From Aphidius gifuensis (Eukaryota > Arthropoda > Insecta > Hymenoptera > Braconidae): DNA of 64,000 nucleotides. The position numbers and the translations under genes were made by a program. Shown here in pieces: positions 16,101-26,904 of this stretch. The notes beneath the pieces were generated by a model. The model was not told where the DNA came from. It saw only the letters and a program-made list of their open reading frames with translations, and did no database searches. The stretch spans positions 19,432,469-19,496,468 of the forward strand of contig NC_057790.1 of assembly GCF_014905175.1 (NCBI RefSeq), read 5' to 3'. How positions within the stretch are numbered: position 1 is the stretch's first letter; the number at the start of each line of letters is the position of its first letter.

Positions 16101-18245
16101 ATATGCTATTTTAACAGGAACATAGAACTAGCAAGGAGGTATCTCATATAATTTATAACTCACTTCTTCTATATTATAATTCCCTAATTAATTTGAAATT
16201 TTTATTTTTTTTTTTTTAAAAAAATATGCTATTTTAACAGGAACATAGAACTAGCAAGGAGGTATTTTATATAATTTATAATTTACTTCTTCTATATTAT
16301 AATTCCCTAATTAATTCAATATTTTTATTTTTTTTTTTTGAAAAAAATATGCTATTTTAACAGGATTATAGAACTAGCAAAGAGGTATTCCATATATTTT
16401 ATAACTTACGTCTTCTATATTATAATTGACTAATTAATTCAGAATTTTTATTTTTTTTTTTTTAAAAAAAATATGCTATTTTAACAGGAACATATAACTA
16501 GCAAGGAGGTATTCCATATAATTCATAACTTACTTCTTCTATATTATAATTCCCTAATTAATTTAATATTTTTATTTTTTGAAAAAAATATGCTATATTA
16601 ACAGTATCATAAAACTAGCAAAGAAGTATTTTATATAATTTATAATTTCCTCCTTTTATATTATAATTCCCTAATTAATTCAGAATTTTTATTTTTTTTT
16701 TTTGAAAAAAATATGCTATTTCAACAGGAACATAGAACTAGCAAGGAGGTATTTCATATAATTCATAACTTACTTCTTCTATATTATAATTCCCTAATCA
16801 ATTTGAAATTTTTATTTTTTTTTTTTGAAAAAAATATGCTATTTTAACAGGAACATAGAACTAGCAAAGAGGTATTTCATATAATTCATAACTTACTTCT
16901 TCTATATTATAATTCCCTAATTAATTTGAAATTTTTATTTTTTTTGAAAAAATATGCTATTTTAACAGGAACATAGAACTAGCAAAGAGGTATTTCATAT
17001 AATTTATAACTTACTTCTTCTATATTATAATTCCCTAATTAATTTGAAATTTTCATTTTTTTTTTTTGAAAAAAATATGCTATTTTAACAGGAACATAGA
17101 ACTAGCAAAAAGGTATTTCATATAATTTATAACTTACTTCTTCTATATTATAATTCCCTAATTAATTTGAAATTTTTATTTTTTTTTTTTGAAAAAAATA
17201 TGCTATTTTAACAGGAACATAGAACTAGCAAAGAGGTATTCCATATATTTTATAATTTACTTCTTCTATATTATAATTCCCTAATTAATTCAATATTTTT
17301 ATTTTTTTTTTTTGAAATCAATATGCTATTTTAACAGGAACATAGAACTAGCAAGGAGGTATCTCATATAATTTATAACTTACTTCTTCTATATTATAAT
17401 TCCCTAATTAATTCAATATTTTTATTTTTTTTTTTCTGAAAAAAATATGCTATATTAACAGGAACATAGAACTAGCAAAGAGGTATTTTATATAATTTAT
17501 AATTTACTCCTTCTATATTATAATTCCCTAATTAATTCAGAATTTTTATTTTTTTTTTTTGAAAAAAATATGCTATTTCAACAGGAACATAGAACTAGCA
17601 AGGAGGTATTTCATATAATTCATAACTTACTTCTTCTATATTATAATTCCCTAATCAATTTGAAATTTTTTTTTGAAAAAAATATGCTATTTTAACAGGA
17701 ACATAGAACTAGTAAGGAGGTATTTCATATAATTCATAACTTACTTCTTCTATATTATAATTCCCTAATCAATTTGAAATTTTTATTTTTTTTTTTTGAA
17801 AAAAATATGCTATTTTAACAGGAACATAGAACTAGCAAAGAGGTATTTCATATAATTTATAACTTACTTCTATATTATAATTCTAATTAATTTGAAATTT
17901 TCTATTTTTTTTGAAAAAAATATGCTATTTTAACAGGAACATAGAACTAGCAAAGAGGTATTCCATATAATTTATAACTTACTCCTTCTATATTATAATT
18001 CCCTAATGAATTCAATATTTTTATTTTTTTTTTTTGAAATCAATATGCTATTTTAACAGGAACATAGAACTAGCAAGGAGGTATCTCATATAATTTATAA
18101 CTTACTTCTTCTATATTATAATTCCCTAATTAATTCAATATTTTTATTTTTTTTTTTGAAAATAATATACTATTTTAACAGGAACATAGAACTAGCAAAG
18201 AGGTATTCCATATATTTCATAATTTACTTCTTCTATATTATAATT

Positions 18246-18300
18246 CCCTTCCCAATATATATATATATTATTTATTTTATATTATTTAATTTTTATTTTT
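18246..18300 (+). repeat. Satellite monomer with a replaced tail
   Basis: After AATTCCC the usual TAATTAATT box is replaced by TTCCC, an (AT)n run and TTATTTATTTTATATTATTT before the T-tract resumes. The neighbouring monomers are normal. The (AT) run removes the usual stops and creates a chance 69-codon open frame (18156-18365) that I do not regard as coding. Confidence 0.75.
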
Positions 18301-18424
18301 TTTTTTTGAAAAAAATATGCTATTTTAACAGGAACATAGAACTAGCAAGGAGGTATTTCATATAATTCATAACTTACTTCTTCTATATTATAATTCCCTA
18401 ATCAATTTGAAATTTTTATTTTTA

Positions 18425-19790
18425 TTTTTTGAAAAAAATTTGCTATTTTAACAGGAACATAGACCTAGCAAGGAGGTATTTCATATAATTTATAATTTAC
18501 TTCTTTTATATTATAATTCCCTAATTAATTCAATATTTTTATTTTTTTTTTTTGAAAATAATATGCTATTTTAACAGGAACATAGAACTAGCAAGGAGGT
18601 ATCTCATATAATTTATAACTTACTTCTTCTATATTATAATTCCCTAATTAGTAATTAATTCAATATTTTTATTTTTTTTTTTGAAAATAATATGCTATTT
18701 TAACAGGAACATAGAACTAGCAAAGAGGTATTCCATATATTTTATAATTTACTTCTTCTATATTATAATTCCCTAATTAATTTAATATTTTTATTTTTTT
18801 TCTTCTGAAAAAAATATGCTATATTAACAGGAACATAGAACTAGCAAAGAGGTATTTTATATAATTTATAACTTACTCCTTCTATATTATAATTCCCTAA
18901 TTAATTCAGAATTTTTATTTTTATTTTTTGAAAAAAATATGCTATTTTAACAGGAACATAGAACTAGCAAGGAGGTATTTCATATAATTCATAACTTACT
19001 TCTTCTATATTATAATTCCCTAATCAATTTGAAATTTTTTGAAAACAACATGCTATTTTAACAGGAACATAGAACTAGTAAGGAGGTATTTCATATAATT
19101 CATAACTTACTTCTTCTATATTATAATTCCCTAATCAATTTGAAAAATTTTCATTTTTTTTTTTTGAAAAAAATATGCTATTTTAACAGGAACATAGAAC
19201 TAGCAAAGAGGTATTTCATATAATTCATAACTTACTTCTTCTATATTATAATTCCCTAATTAATTTGAAATTTTTATTTTTTTTTTTTTGAAAAAAATAT
19301 GCTATTTTAACAGGAACATAGAACTAGCAAAGAGGTATTTCATATAATTTATAACTTACTCCTTCTATATTATAATTCCCTAATTAATTTGAAATTTTCA
19401 TTTTTTTTTTTTGAAAAAAATATGCTATTTTAACAGGAACATAGAACTAGCAAAGAGGTATTTCATATAATTTATAACTTACTCCTTCTATATTATAATT
19501 CCCTAATTAATTCAATATTTTTATTTTTTTTCTTTGAAAATAATATGCTATTTTAACAGGAACATAGAACTAGCAAGGAGGTATCTCATATAATTTATAA
19601 CTTACTTCTTCTATATTATAATTCCCTAATTAATTCAATATTTTTATTTTTTTTTTTGAAAATAATATGCTATTTTAACAGGAACATAGAACTAGCAAAG
19701 AGGTATTTCATATATTTTATAACTTACTTCTTCTATATTATAATTCCCTAATTAATTTAATATTTTTTTTTTTTTTTTTTTTGAAAAAAA
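18425..19790 (+). repeat. Satellite multi-monomer block, copy 1 (partner at 21368-22735)
   Basis: About eleven successive monomers appear again 2943 bp downstream. Shared rare markers include GAAAAAAATTTGCT (18431/21374), CTTCTTTTAT (18500/21443), TATCTCAT (18600/21543), a TTAGTAATTAATT insertion (18648/21591) and TTCTTCTGAAAA (18801/21744). From the monomer with GAAAACAACATGC onward (19041/21996) the offset changes only through T-tract length. The lag equals about 24 monomers. Confidence 0.85.
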
Positions 19791-21367
19791 TATGCTATTT
19801 TAACAGGAACATAGAACTAGCAAAGAGGTATTTCATATAATTTATAACTTACTTCTTCTATATTATAATTCCCTAATTAATTTGAAATTTTTATTTTTTT
19901 TTTTTGAAAAAAATATGCTATTTTAACAGGAACATAGAACTAGCAAAGAGGTATTCCATATATTTTATAATTTACTTCTTCTATATTATAATTCCCTAAT
20001 TAATTCAATATTTTTATTTTTTTTTTTTGAAATCAATATGCTATTTTAACAGGAACATAGAACTAGCAAGGAGGTATCTCATATAATTTATAACTTACTT
20101 CTTCTATATTATAATTCCCTAATTAATTCAATATTTTTATTTTTTTTTTTCTGAAAAAAATATGCTATATTAACAGGAACATAGAACTAGCAAAGAGGTA
20201 TTTTATATAATTTATAATTTACTCCTTCTATATTATAATTCCCTAATTAATTCAGAATTTTTATTTTTTTTTTTTGAAAAAAATATGCTATTTCAACAGG
20301 AACATAGAACTAGCAAGGAGGTATTTCATATAATTCATAACTTACTTCTTCTATATTATAATTCCCTAATCAATTTGAAATTTTTTTTTTTTTTTTTTTG
20401 AAAAAAACATGCTATTTTAACAGGAACATAGAACTAGTAAGGAGGTATTTCATATAATTCATAACTTACTTCTTCTATATTATAATTCCCTAATCAATTT
20501 GAAATTTTTATTTTTTTTTTTTGAAAAAAATATGCTATTTTAACAGGAACATAGAACTAGCAAAGAGGTATTTCATATAATTCATAACTTACTTCTTCTA
20601 TATTATAATTCCCTAATTTGAAATTTTTATTTTTTGAAAAAAATATGCTATTTTAACAGGAACATAGAACTAGCAAAGAGGTATTTCATATAATTTATAA
20701 CTTACTTCTTCTATATTATAATTCCCTAATTAATTTGAAATTTTCATTTTTTTTTTTTGAAAAAAATATGCTATTTTAACAGGAACATAGAACTAGCAAA
20801 GAGGTATTCCATATATTTTACAATTTACTTCTTCTTTATTATAATTCCCTAATTAATTCAATATTTTTATTTTTTTTTTTTGAAATCAATATGCTAGTTT
20901 AACAGGAACATAGAACTAGCAAGGAGGTATTTCATATAATTCATAACTTACTTCTTCTATATTATAATTCCCTAATTAATTCAATATTTTTATTTTTTTT
21001 CTTTGAAAATAATATGCTATTTTAACAGGAACATAGAACTAGCAAGGAGGTATCTCATATAATTTATAACTTACTTCTTCTATATTATAATTCCCTAATT
21101 AATTCAATATTTTTATTTTTTTTTTTGAAAATAATATGCTATTTTAACAGGAACATAGAACTAGCAAAGAGGTATTCCATATATTTTACAATTTACTTCT
21201 TCTATATTATAATTCCCTAATTAATTCAATATTTTTATTTTTTTTTTTTTGAAATCAATATGCTAGTTTAACAGGAACATAGAACTAGCAAGGAGGTATT
21301 TCATATAATTCATAACTTACTTCTTCTATATTATAATTCCCTAATCAATTTGAAATTTTTATTTTTA

Positions 21368-22735
21368 TTTTTTGAAAAAAATTTGCTATTTTAACAGGAA
21401 CATAGAACTAGCAAGGAGGTATTTCATATAATTTATAATTTACTTCTTTTATATTATAATTCCCTAATTAATTCAATATTTTTATTTTTTTTTTTTGAAA
21501 ATAATATGCTATTTTAACAGGAACATAGAACTAGCAAGGAGGTATCTCATATAATTTATAACTTACTTCTTCTATATTATAATTCCCTAATTAGTAATTA
21601 ATTCAATATTTTTATTTTTTTTTTTGAAAATAATATGCTATTTTAACAGGAACATAGAACTAGCAAAGAGGTATTCCATATATTTTATAATTTACTTCTT
21701 CTATATTATAATTCCCTAATTAATTTAATATTTTTATTTTTTTTCTTCTGAAAAAAATATGCTATATTAACAGGAACATAGAACTAGCAAAGAGGTATTT
21801 TATATAATTTATAACTTACTCCTTCTATATTATAATTCCCTAATTAATTCAGAATTTTTATTTTTATTTTTTAAAAAAAATATGCTATTTTAACAGGAAC
21901 ATAGAACTAGCAAGGAGGTATTTCATATAATTCATAACTTACTTCTTCTATATTATAATTCCCTAATCAATTTGAAATTTTTTTTTTTTTTTTTTGAAAA
22001 CAACATGCTATTTTAACAGGAACATAGAACTAGTAAGGAGGTATTTCATATAATTCATAACTTACTTCTTCTATATTATAATTCCCTAATCAATTTGAAA
22101 AATTTTCATTTTTTTTTTTTAAAAAAATATGCTATTTTAACAGGAACATAGAACTAGCAAAGAGGTATTTCATATAATTCATAACTTACTTATTCTATAT
22201 TATAATTCCCTAATTAATTTGAAATTTTTATTTTTTTTTTTTTGAAAAAAATATGCTATTTTAACAGGAACATAGAACTAGCAAAGAGGTATTTCATATA
22301 ATTTATAACTTACTCCTTCTATATTATAATTCCCTAATTAATTTGAAATTTTCATTTTTTTTTTTTGAAAAAAATATGCTATTTTAACAGGAACATAGAA
22401 CTAGCAAAGAGGTATTTCATATAATTTATAACTTACTCCTTCTATATTATAATTCCCTAATTAATTCAATATTTTTATTTTTTTTCTTTGAAAATAATAT
22501 GCTATTTTAACAGGAACATAGAACTAGCAAGGAGGTATCTCATATAATTTATAACTTACTTCTTCTATATTATAATTCCCTAATTAATTCAATATTTTTA
22601 TTTTTTTTTTTGAAAATAATATGCTATTTTAACAGGAACATAGAACTAGCAAAGAGGTATTTCATATATTTTATAACTTACTTCTTCTATATTATAATTC
22701 CCTAATTAATTTAATATTTTTTTTTTTTTTTTTTT
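21368..22735 (+). repeat. Satellite multi-monomer block, copy 2
   Basis: This is the second copy of the block at 18425-19790, in the same order and orientation. It also shares a GAAAACAACATGC / CTTACTTATTC monomer pair with 4945-5160, so at least three places in the array carry versions of this segment. The two right-hand copies are closest to each other. Confidence 0.85.
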
Positions 22736-22740
22736 TCAAA

Positions 22741-22893
22741 AAAATATGCTATTTTAACAGGAACATAGAACTAGCAAAGAGGTCTTATATATAATTTAGA
22801 GCTTACCTATTCTAAATTATAATTCCCTGAATAATTTAATAATTTTATATTTTTTTCTTGAAAGAAATATGCTATTTTAACAGGAACATAGAA
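22741..22893 (+). repeat. Degenerate terminal monomers and right edge of the satellite
   Basis: The last full monomer is diverged (GGTCTTATATATAATTTAGAGC, CCTATTCTAAATTATAA). The array then stops partway through a monomer: the normal start continues through GGAACATAGAA (to 22893), and unrelated sequence starts at GTCATTTTAGTAC. A decayed edge monomer next to well-conserved ones is typical of satellite borders. Confidence 0.85.
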
Positions 22894-23882
22894 GTCATTT
22901 TAGTACATTAAAAAAAGACATACATTAATTTATTTGCTACACTGACATCTTATCTTTATTTGATGGAATTCGTGGCGTTCTTATTTTTTTATTATTTCCG
23001 CAAGCTTTGATAATTATTATTGAATATATTTTTTCAGTTATACGTTCTTTTTCCTGGTATAAGATGAGTTCAACACCTTGACATTGATACTAAAACTGAC
23101 ACTTGATGCAATAATTCAATAAATCTATATTCTATATAAAAATATTCCAAGTATGTTTAATAAACATGAGTCGCTTGATGGATTAGATTGTTAAATACTT
23201 GATGTGTTAAATACAAATTATTACAGTCATGATTATCTGAGTGAGGTGGTGTTGTTGCTCTGTTTGTGTGTGATACTTGAGGGGATTCGTCAGGTGAGGA
23301 TAAGATATAGAGACTTTATTTTTATTGTGTATGTATGTGTGTGTGAGATGATGTAGACAACGTGCCAGCCAGGTTTTTAACATTGATAAATGAGACTCGT
23401 GAAAACGGCCTTGCTTCATCGTATTTTCATTCATAATAATCAAGCCTACTGCTGGGAGATTTTTTATTCTTTTTCTTTTTTTTTTCTTCACTTTGATATC
23501 TCAATTACTTTTTTTTTTTTATTTCTACAAAATATGATTTTCATTTGCCTCGTCTCTAATTAATTATCAATGTTTTATTTATGTTTGAATCAAATTCTTC
23601 ATAATTATTAATCAAATGTAATTTATATTCCTCTATTCTGTTTTCTTATTTGTGCTTTTTTTTGTTTTTATTGGGTTGATAGTAATTTCGGTATTTTTAA
23701 AATCTTGAATTTAATTTCATTACCTTAATTAGAACAAAAAATATTCCAAGATGATCTCTCAAATTATTTTCATGAGTTAATAATGCCCACCCACAATTTA
23801 CCGAATTATACTCACTAATAAGCCTCAAATTCCCATCAAAAAAATAATTTAAAATAAAACAAAGTTTTTTTTATTTATTTTC
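22894..23882. other. Unique AT-rich spacer with a GT-rich island
   Basis: No repeat monomers remain here. A less AT-rich island lies at about 23205-23460. Its plus strand has a splice-like CAG at the left (ATTATTACAG), a run rich in GTGTGTATG, and CGTCAGGTGAGG. The minus strand is open for about 94 codons (23207-23491) but the translation is not recognised and is partly low-complexity. I see no convincing gene. The rest is T-rich filler. Confidence 0.5.
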
Positions 23883-23890
23883 ATCTTTTA
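23883..23890 (+). repeat. Left 8-bp target-site duplication ATCTTTTA
   Basis: ATCTTTTA directly precedes the left terminal inverted repeat and matches 24763-24770 at 8/8 bases. An 8-bp duplication is characteristic of hAT-superfamily insertion. Confidence 0.93.
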
Positions 23891-23913
23891 TAGAGATGCA
23901 CACGAGACGAGAC
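23891..23913 (+). repeat. Left terminal inverted repeat of the hAT-like element
   Basis: 23 bp starting TAGAGATGCAC; perfect inverted match to 24740-24762. Symmetry stops at the next base (C on the left, G on the right end read inward). Confidence 0.93.
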
Positions 23914-24050
23914 CAGTCTCGGCACTTTCTCGTCTCGTCTCGCGAACTCGAGACGAGACCGAGACGAGACTGACAATTTTTCAGGCGAGACGAGACCGAG
24001 ACGATACTAGCATTAGTCCGAGACTTCTCGCGAGAGTCTCGTCGTGACGT
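23902..24050. repeat. Left subterminal CGAGAC repeat cluster
   Basis: Several copies of CGAGACGAGAC and its complement GTCTCGTCTCG are packed here, including back-to-back inverted copies (23902-23913 against 23928-23943) that could form a hairpin. In hAT elements, short subterminal repeats are transposase binding sites. That role is inferred here. Confidence 0.8.
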
Positions 24051-24592
24051 CAATAATATTAAATTTGGTTTTCTTAATTTTTTTTTTTTTTTTTGTTGTG
24101 CCTTTTTTAGTTTCAAGTTCTTATACATCTTTATAATAACCATAAACAAACAAAAAAATATATAGAATGAATAAAAATTAAATTGAAATCCAGCTTAATT
24201 TAAAAAAAAAAAAATGGTAAATTATATTTTGATTTAGACGTGCGAAATAAATAAAGAACATCTTCATTATATATGTTAAATCAAAGTATAAATAAGCATT
24301 TTTTTTTAATTTAAACTTAATTTATTTAATATTAATTTATATTCATTTTATATATTTTTTTGTTTGTTGTTCAGTACAATCGATACATACTTTTTGAGTT
24401 AAAATAAATGCAATATTCATTGTTAATTAATAATTGAAAAAAAAACTAATATAAAGTACTCATACGTTATAAAAAAGTAAAAAATAAAAAAAAATATTTT
24501 ATATACATATATTACAAGAATGTATATATTTAAAAATGTTGTATTGATAATAAAAAAAAAAAGTTTACTTTTGTTCACTTTATATTTATACA

Positions 24593-24752
24593 GCCGAGAC
24601 TAGACGAGACTCTGATTTTTTTTACTTGAGACGAGACCGAGACGAGACTCTGATTTTTTCAGGCGAGACGATACCGAGACGAGACTGTTGTTTTGGTCAT
24701 TTTTCGAGACCGAGACGAGACTCGATCAAATCTCGTCTCGTCTCGTCTCGTG
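24593..24752. repeat. Right subterminal CGAGAC repeat cluster
   Basis: Multiple GAGACGAGAC and ACCGAGACGAGAC copies lead into a final TCTCGTCTCGTCTCG run. GAGACTCTGATTTTTT appears twice, about 45 bp apart (24608 and 24643). The cluster mirrors the left one across the AT-rich interior. Confidence 0.8.
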
Positions 24753-24762
24753 TGCATCTCTA
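24740..24762 (-). repeat. Right terminal inverted repeat of the hAT-like element
   Basis: Perfect 23-bp inverted match to 23891-23913, ending GTGCATCTCTA on the plus strand. Confidence 0.93.
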
Positions 24763-24770
24763 ATCTTTTA
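24763..24770 (+). repeat. Right 8-bp target-site duplication ATCTTTTA
   Basis: Identical to 23883-23890 and directly abuts the right terminal inverted repeat. Confidence 0.93.
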
Positions 24771-26290
24771 GCATTTTTTCAAATTTAATATTGTGATAAT
24801 TTATCCTAGCTATATTAAAAGTACTCCAAAAAATAAAATTATCAGACAAAAATATTCATATAAATAGGTAATATTTCAATGAGATTATTAGTATGCTAAA
24901 ATTAACCGAGTCAATTTAAACTGTCTATATCATCCACCTACACAAATTTCTCTTGTTTCAATAATACATGAAAAAAAAAAAAAAGATTAAAATCAACATC
25001 CACCCACTTTGATCTTGACCCGACAGTATGTGAATACTCTGCCGATTGGTTTAAATTATAAAAATAGTTTAAAAATTTTTCATTTAAGTTTCAGACGATT
25101 TTTAAAAAACAAAAAGATTTAAAAAAAAAAAAAAACATAACAGAGCAGATGAAAAGGAGAAATAAGGGGAGATTATCTGAGCATTCTCAGACTTGTACCA
25201 GGTTGAAATGAGCCTTCAGGACGCCCTCGTATTTTTTTTTATTTTTTTACTCAGCTTTTTTTTTTTTTCTTAATTTCATTTATTTCTAATTTTTTAAAAT
25301 CTTTTTGGTTTTATTTGGTTTCTATCGTGGTCGTCGTCGTCGGCCAGTGATCTCCACAGTGGTCACCCCTCTGATATTGTGCTGTCTTCTTTCCTGCCAA
25401 ACACACGTACAATTATTATTTTTATTTTTCACGTTTCTTTGGTATTATTTTTTTTTTTGTTTTTTAAATATTTTTATATGTATATATATATATATATAGA
25501 GGCACGCATGGTGAGAGACCAAGAACGTGTGTGATGTCTTGTGGATGAGGAGGAAAAGAATAAAAAAAAAAAAAATTAAATAAATAAAAGAGGAGGGCTA
25601 AGAGCTTGTTCAAGGTCCAACCGAGGTCGCAGACCGTGGCGTCCCTTGTATTATATGGGTTTGGCACAATGAACAAGACAAGGCTTACGAGAACAACGAA
25701 GACAAACTTTTTAAAAAATCAACTATAGACGAGACGATGTTCCGAGGTCGCAATATCAACCCGCATATACACTCTTTTTCTTCCAAGTCAAGTACTAATG
25801 GTCATAGTATAAATGGTAATGACATTGAAAAGTATAATTCACAGCACATGCACAACCTCTCTGATGATATTCAAAAAGAAATAATAATAATAAAAAATAA
25901 ATAACATTATAAAAATATTAAGAAGAAAAAAGGCCTTGGTTATATAGAGACTTGGTTCTTCAATGAAAGATCTTCATCACTTTTATTCTTCATTTGTACT
26001 GAGCACTGTTTTGCTCATGACCTTCATGCTCAATTACATGTCTTCTTGGACGCATTGAAAGATACTCTGTTTTAAAAATTTATATTCAAAAAATATATAC
26101 AGCCAAGAAATAAGCAAATTATGTTTTTTAATTTTTAAATAAATTTAATAATATATATATATTTCTTTTAAAGTATTAAAATTATTATAAAATAAAAATA
26201 TTGATTTTTTATTATATTAAAAATAGTTAATAAATATAAAATTTTGAAATGATGAGTAAGAAAAAAAAATATACAAGATGCAAATCAAGG
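24771..26290. other. AT-rich sequence with higher-G+C islands at ~25140-25400 and ~25500-25780
   Basis: Most of this stretch is A/T-rich filler. The first island contains a GTCGTCGTCGTCGGCC run (about 25330-25345) and AGTGATCTCCACAGTGGTC. The second contains GGTCCAACCGAGGTCGCAGACC. A lone GACGAGACGATG at about 25728 resembles the subterminal motif of the nearby hAT element. An (AT)n run lies at about 25480-25497. Short open frames on both strands (25305-25499 plus, 25464-25676 minus) end in low-complexity tails and are not recognised. Function is unknown; possible regulatory islands. Confidence 0.45.
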
Positions 26291-26297
26291 TTGACAG

Positions 26298-26904
26298 AAG
26301 GACAAAATACCAGTTTTATTTAGTGTGTTAAATAGAACTAGACCTGTTGGGTCTTTGTTGTCTCAAGCATATTTATGACGACATTGTGATTCTCAAAATT
26401 ACCATATATCAACCAAATATATATTGTCAATTGATTAATAAAAATAATTTAAAAAATCCTTGAATATTTTAAATGATAATAAATTTGCAAATAGTTTTAT
26501 TATTAATTGGTAATTTAAAGTAAAATTTTATCACAAAATAGATATAAAACTTAAACTAATAGAGGTAAAACGATTATTCTCGGTTGATAGATTCCAAGAT
26601 GAGCCACAGGGAATAACACAAAGTAAAGAAAGGGATAAAACCGAAGGACAAAATAAAAAATGAAAGAGAAAAAAAAAAATTGTATTATATATATAGAGAG
26701 AAAAAAAGAGAATAAAATTGAAGGGCAAAGGGAAGTCGACGAGGTCATTTGTAAGTGCGAATATATAGTAATTTCTATTTTCCATGACAAAGATAAATAA
26801 TACATGTAGTTAAGTGTACATAACCAGAAAAATAACAATGTCCTATAACCCGAAACTTCGGACATTGTCATGTGAACATATATGATCCTGTTGAAGGACA
26901 AAAT
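26298..26904 (+). promoter_or_regulatory. Three copies of AAGGACAAAAT within 607 bp
   Basis: The 11-mer AAGGACAAAAT occurs exactly at 26298-26308, 26644-26654 and 26894-26904, all on the plus strand. A fourth copy is at 30094-30104. At about 20% G+C the chance expectation for the whole unique region is well below one. The word resembles half of an HNF4/COUP-type nuclear-receptor site, but which factor binds, if any, is not shown by sequence. Confidence 0.35.

Larger units (their letters stand above)
1..22893 (+). repeat. Satellite DNA array, ~122-bp monomer, about 187 head-to-tail copies
   Basis: The stretch is one continuous tandem array that begins before the window. The monomer is mostly 118-126 bp. 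Each copy starts near TATGCTATTTTAACAGG, continues with ACATAGAACTAGCAA, then an A/G-variable GAGGTAT box, a TTACTTCTTCTATATTATAA box and a CCCTAATTAATT box, and ends in a T-tract of variable length followed by GAAAAAAA. All copies face the same way; I saw no inverted monomer. Most length variation lies in the T-tract. Copy number was estimated by dividing array length by mean spacing, so it is approximate. The array has no sustained open frame: stops occur in every monomer. Its AT-richness, size and homogeneity fit a heterochromatic (pericentromeric or subtelomeric) satellite, but the chromosomal position cannot be told from sequence alone. I do not recognise it as a named satellite family. 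Confidence 0.98.
23891..24762. mobile_element. Non-autonomous hAT-like DNA transposon (MITE), 872 bp
   Basis: The element begins TAGAGATGCACACGAG and ends with the exact reverse complement. The terminal inverted repeats are perfect over 23 bp. It is flanked by a perfect 8-bp duplication (ATCTTTTA). The TAGAG start and 8-bp duplication are hallmarks of the hAT superfamily (hobo/Ac/Tam3). Both ends carry dense repeats of CGAGACGAGAC in direct and inverted orientation (about 23902-24050 and 24593-24752). The roughly 540-bp interior is AT-rich and has no transposase frame, so any mobility would need an enzyme supplied elsewhere. An open frame of 92 codons on the minus strand across the left end is just translated CGAGAC repeat. 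The intact ends and duplication suggest a fairly recent insertion. I cannot name the family. Confidence 0.92.

Noticed and set aside
18156..18365. 69-codon open frame in the satellite
   Set aside because: Created by the aberrant AT-rich tail of one monomer; all neighbouring monomers have stops in that frame.
1..22893. Possible CRISPR-like direct repeats
   Set aside because: The whole ~122-bp unit is repeated with no unique spacers, unit length is far above CRISPR repeats, and the genome is eukaryotic.
1..22893. AAGGAGGT in many monomers resembling a bacterial ribosome-binding site
   Set aside because: No open frame follows at the right distance, and the sequence context is eukaryotic nuclear satellite.
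1..22893. Splice-like words in every monomer (T-tract then AACAG|G on plus; GTAAGT on minus)
   Set aside because: Acceptor-like and donor-like words lie on opposite strands, so they do not define introns or exons; likely by-products of composition.
23871..24149. 92-codon Arg/Ser-rich minus-strand frame
   Set aside because: It is a translation of the CGAGAC subterminal repeats of the hAT-like element.
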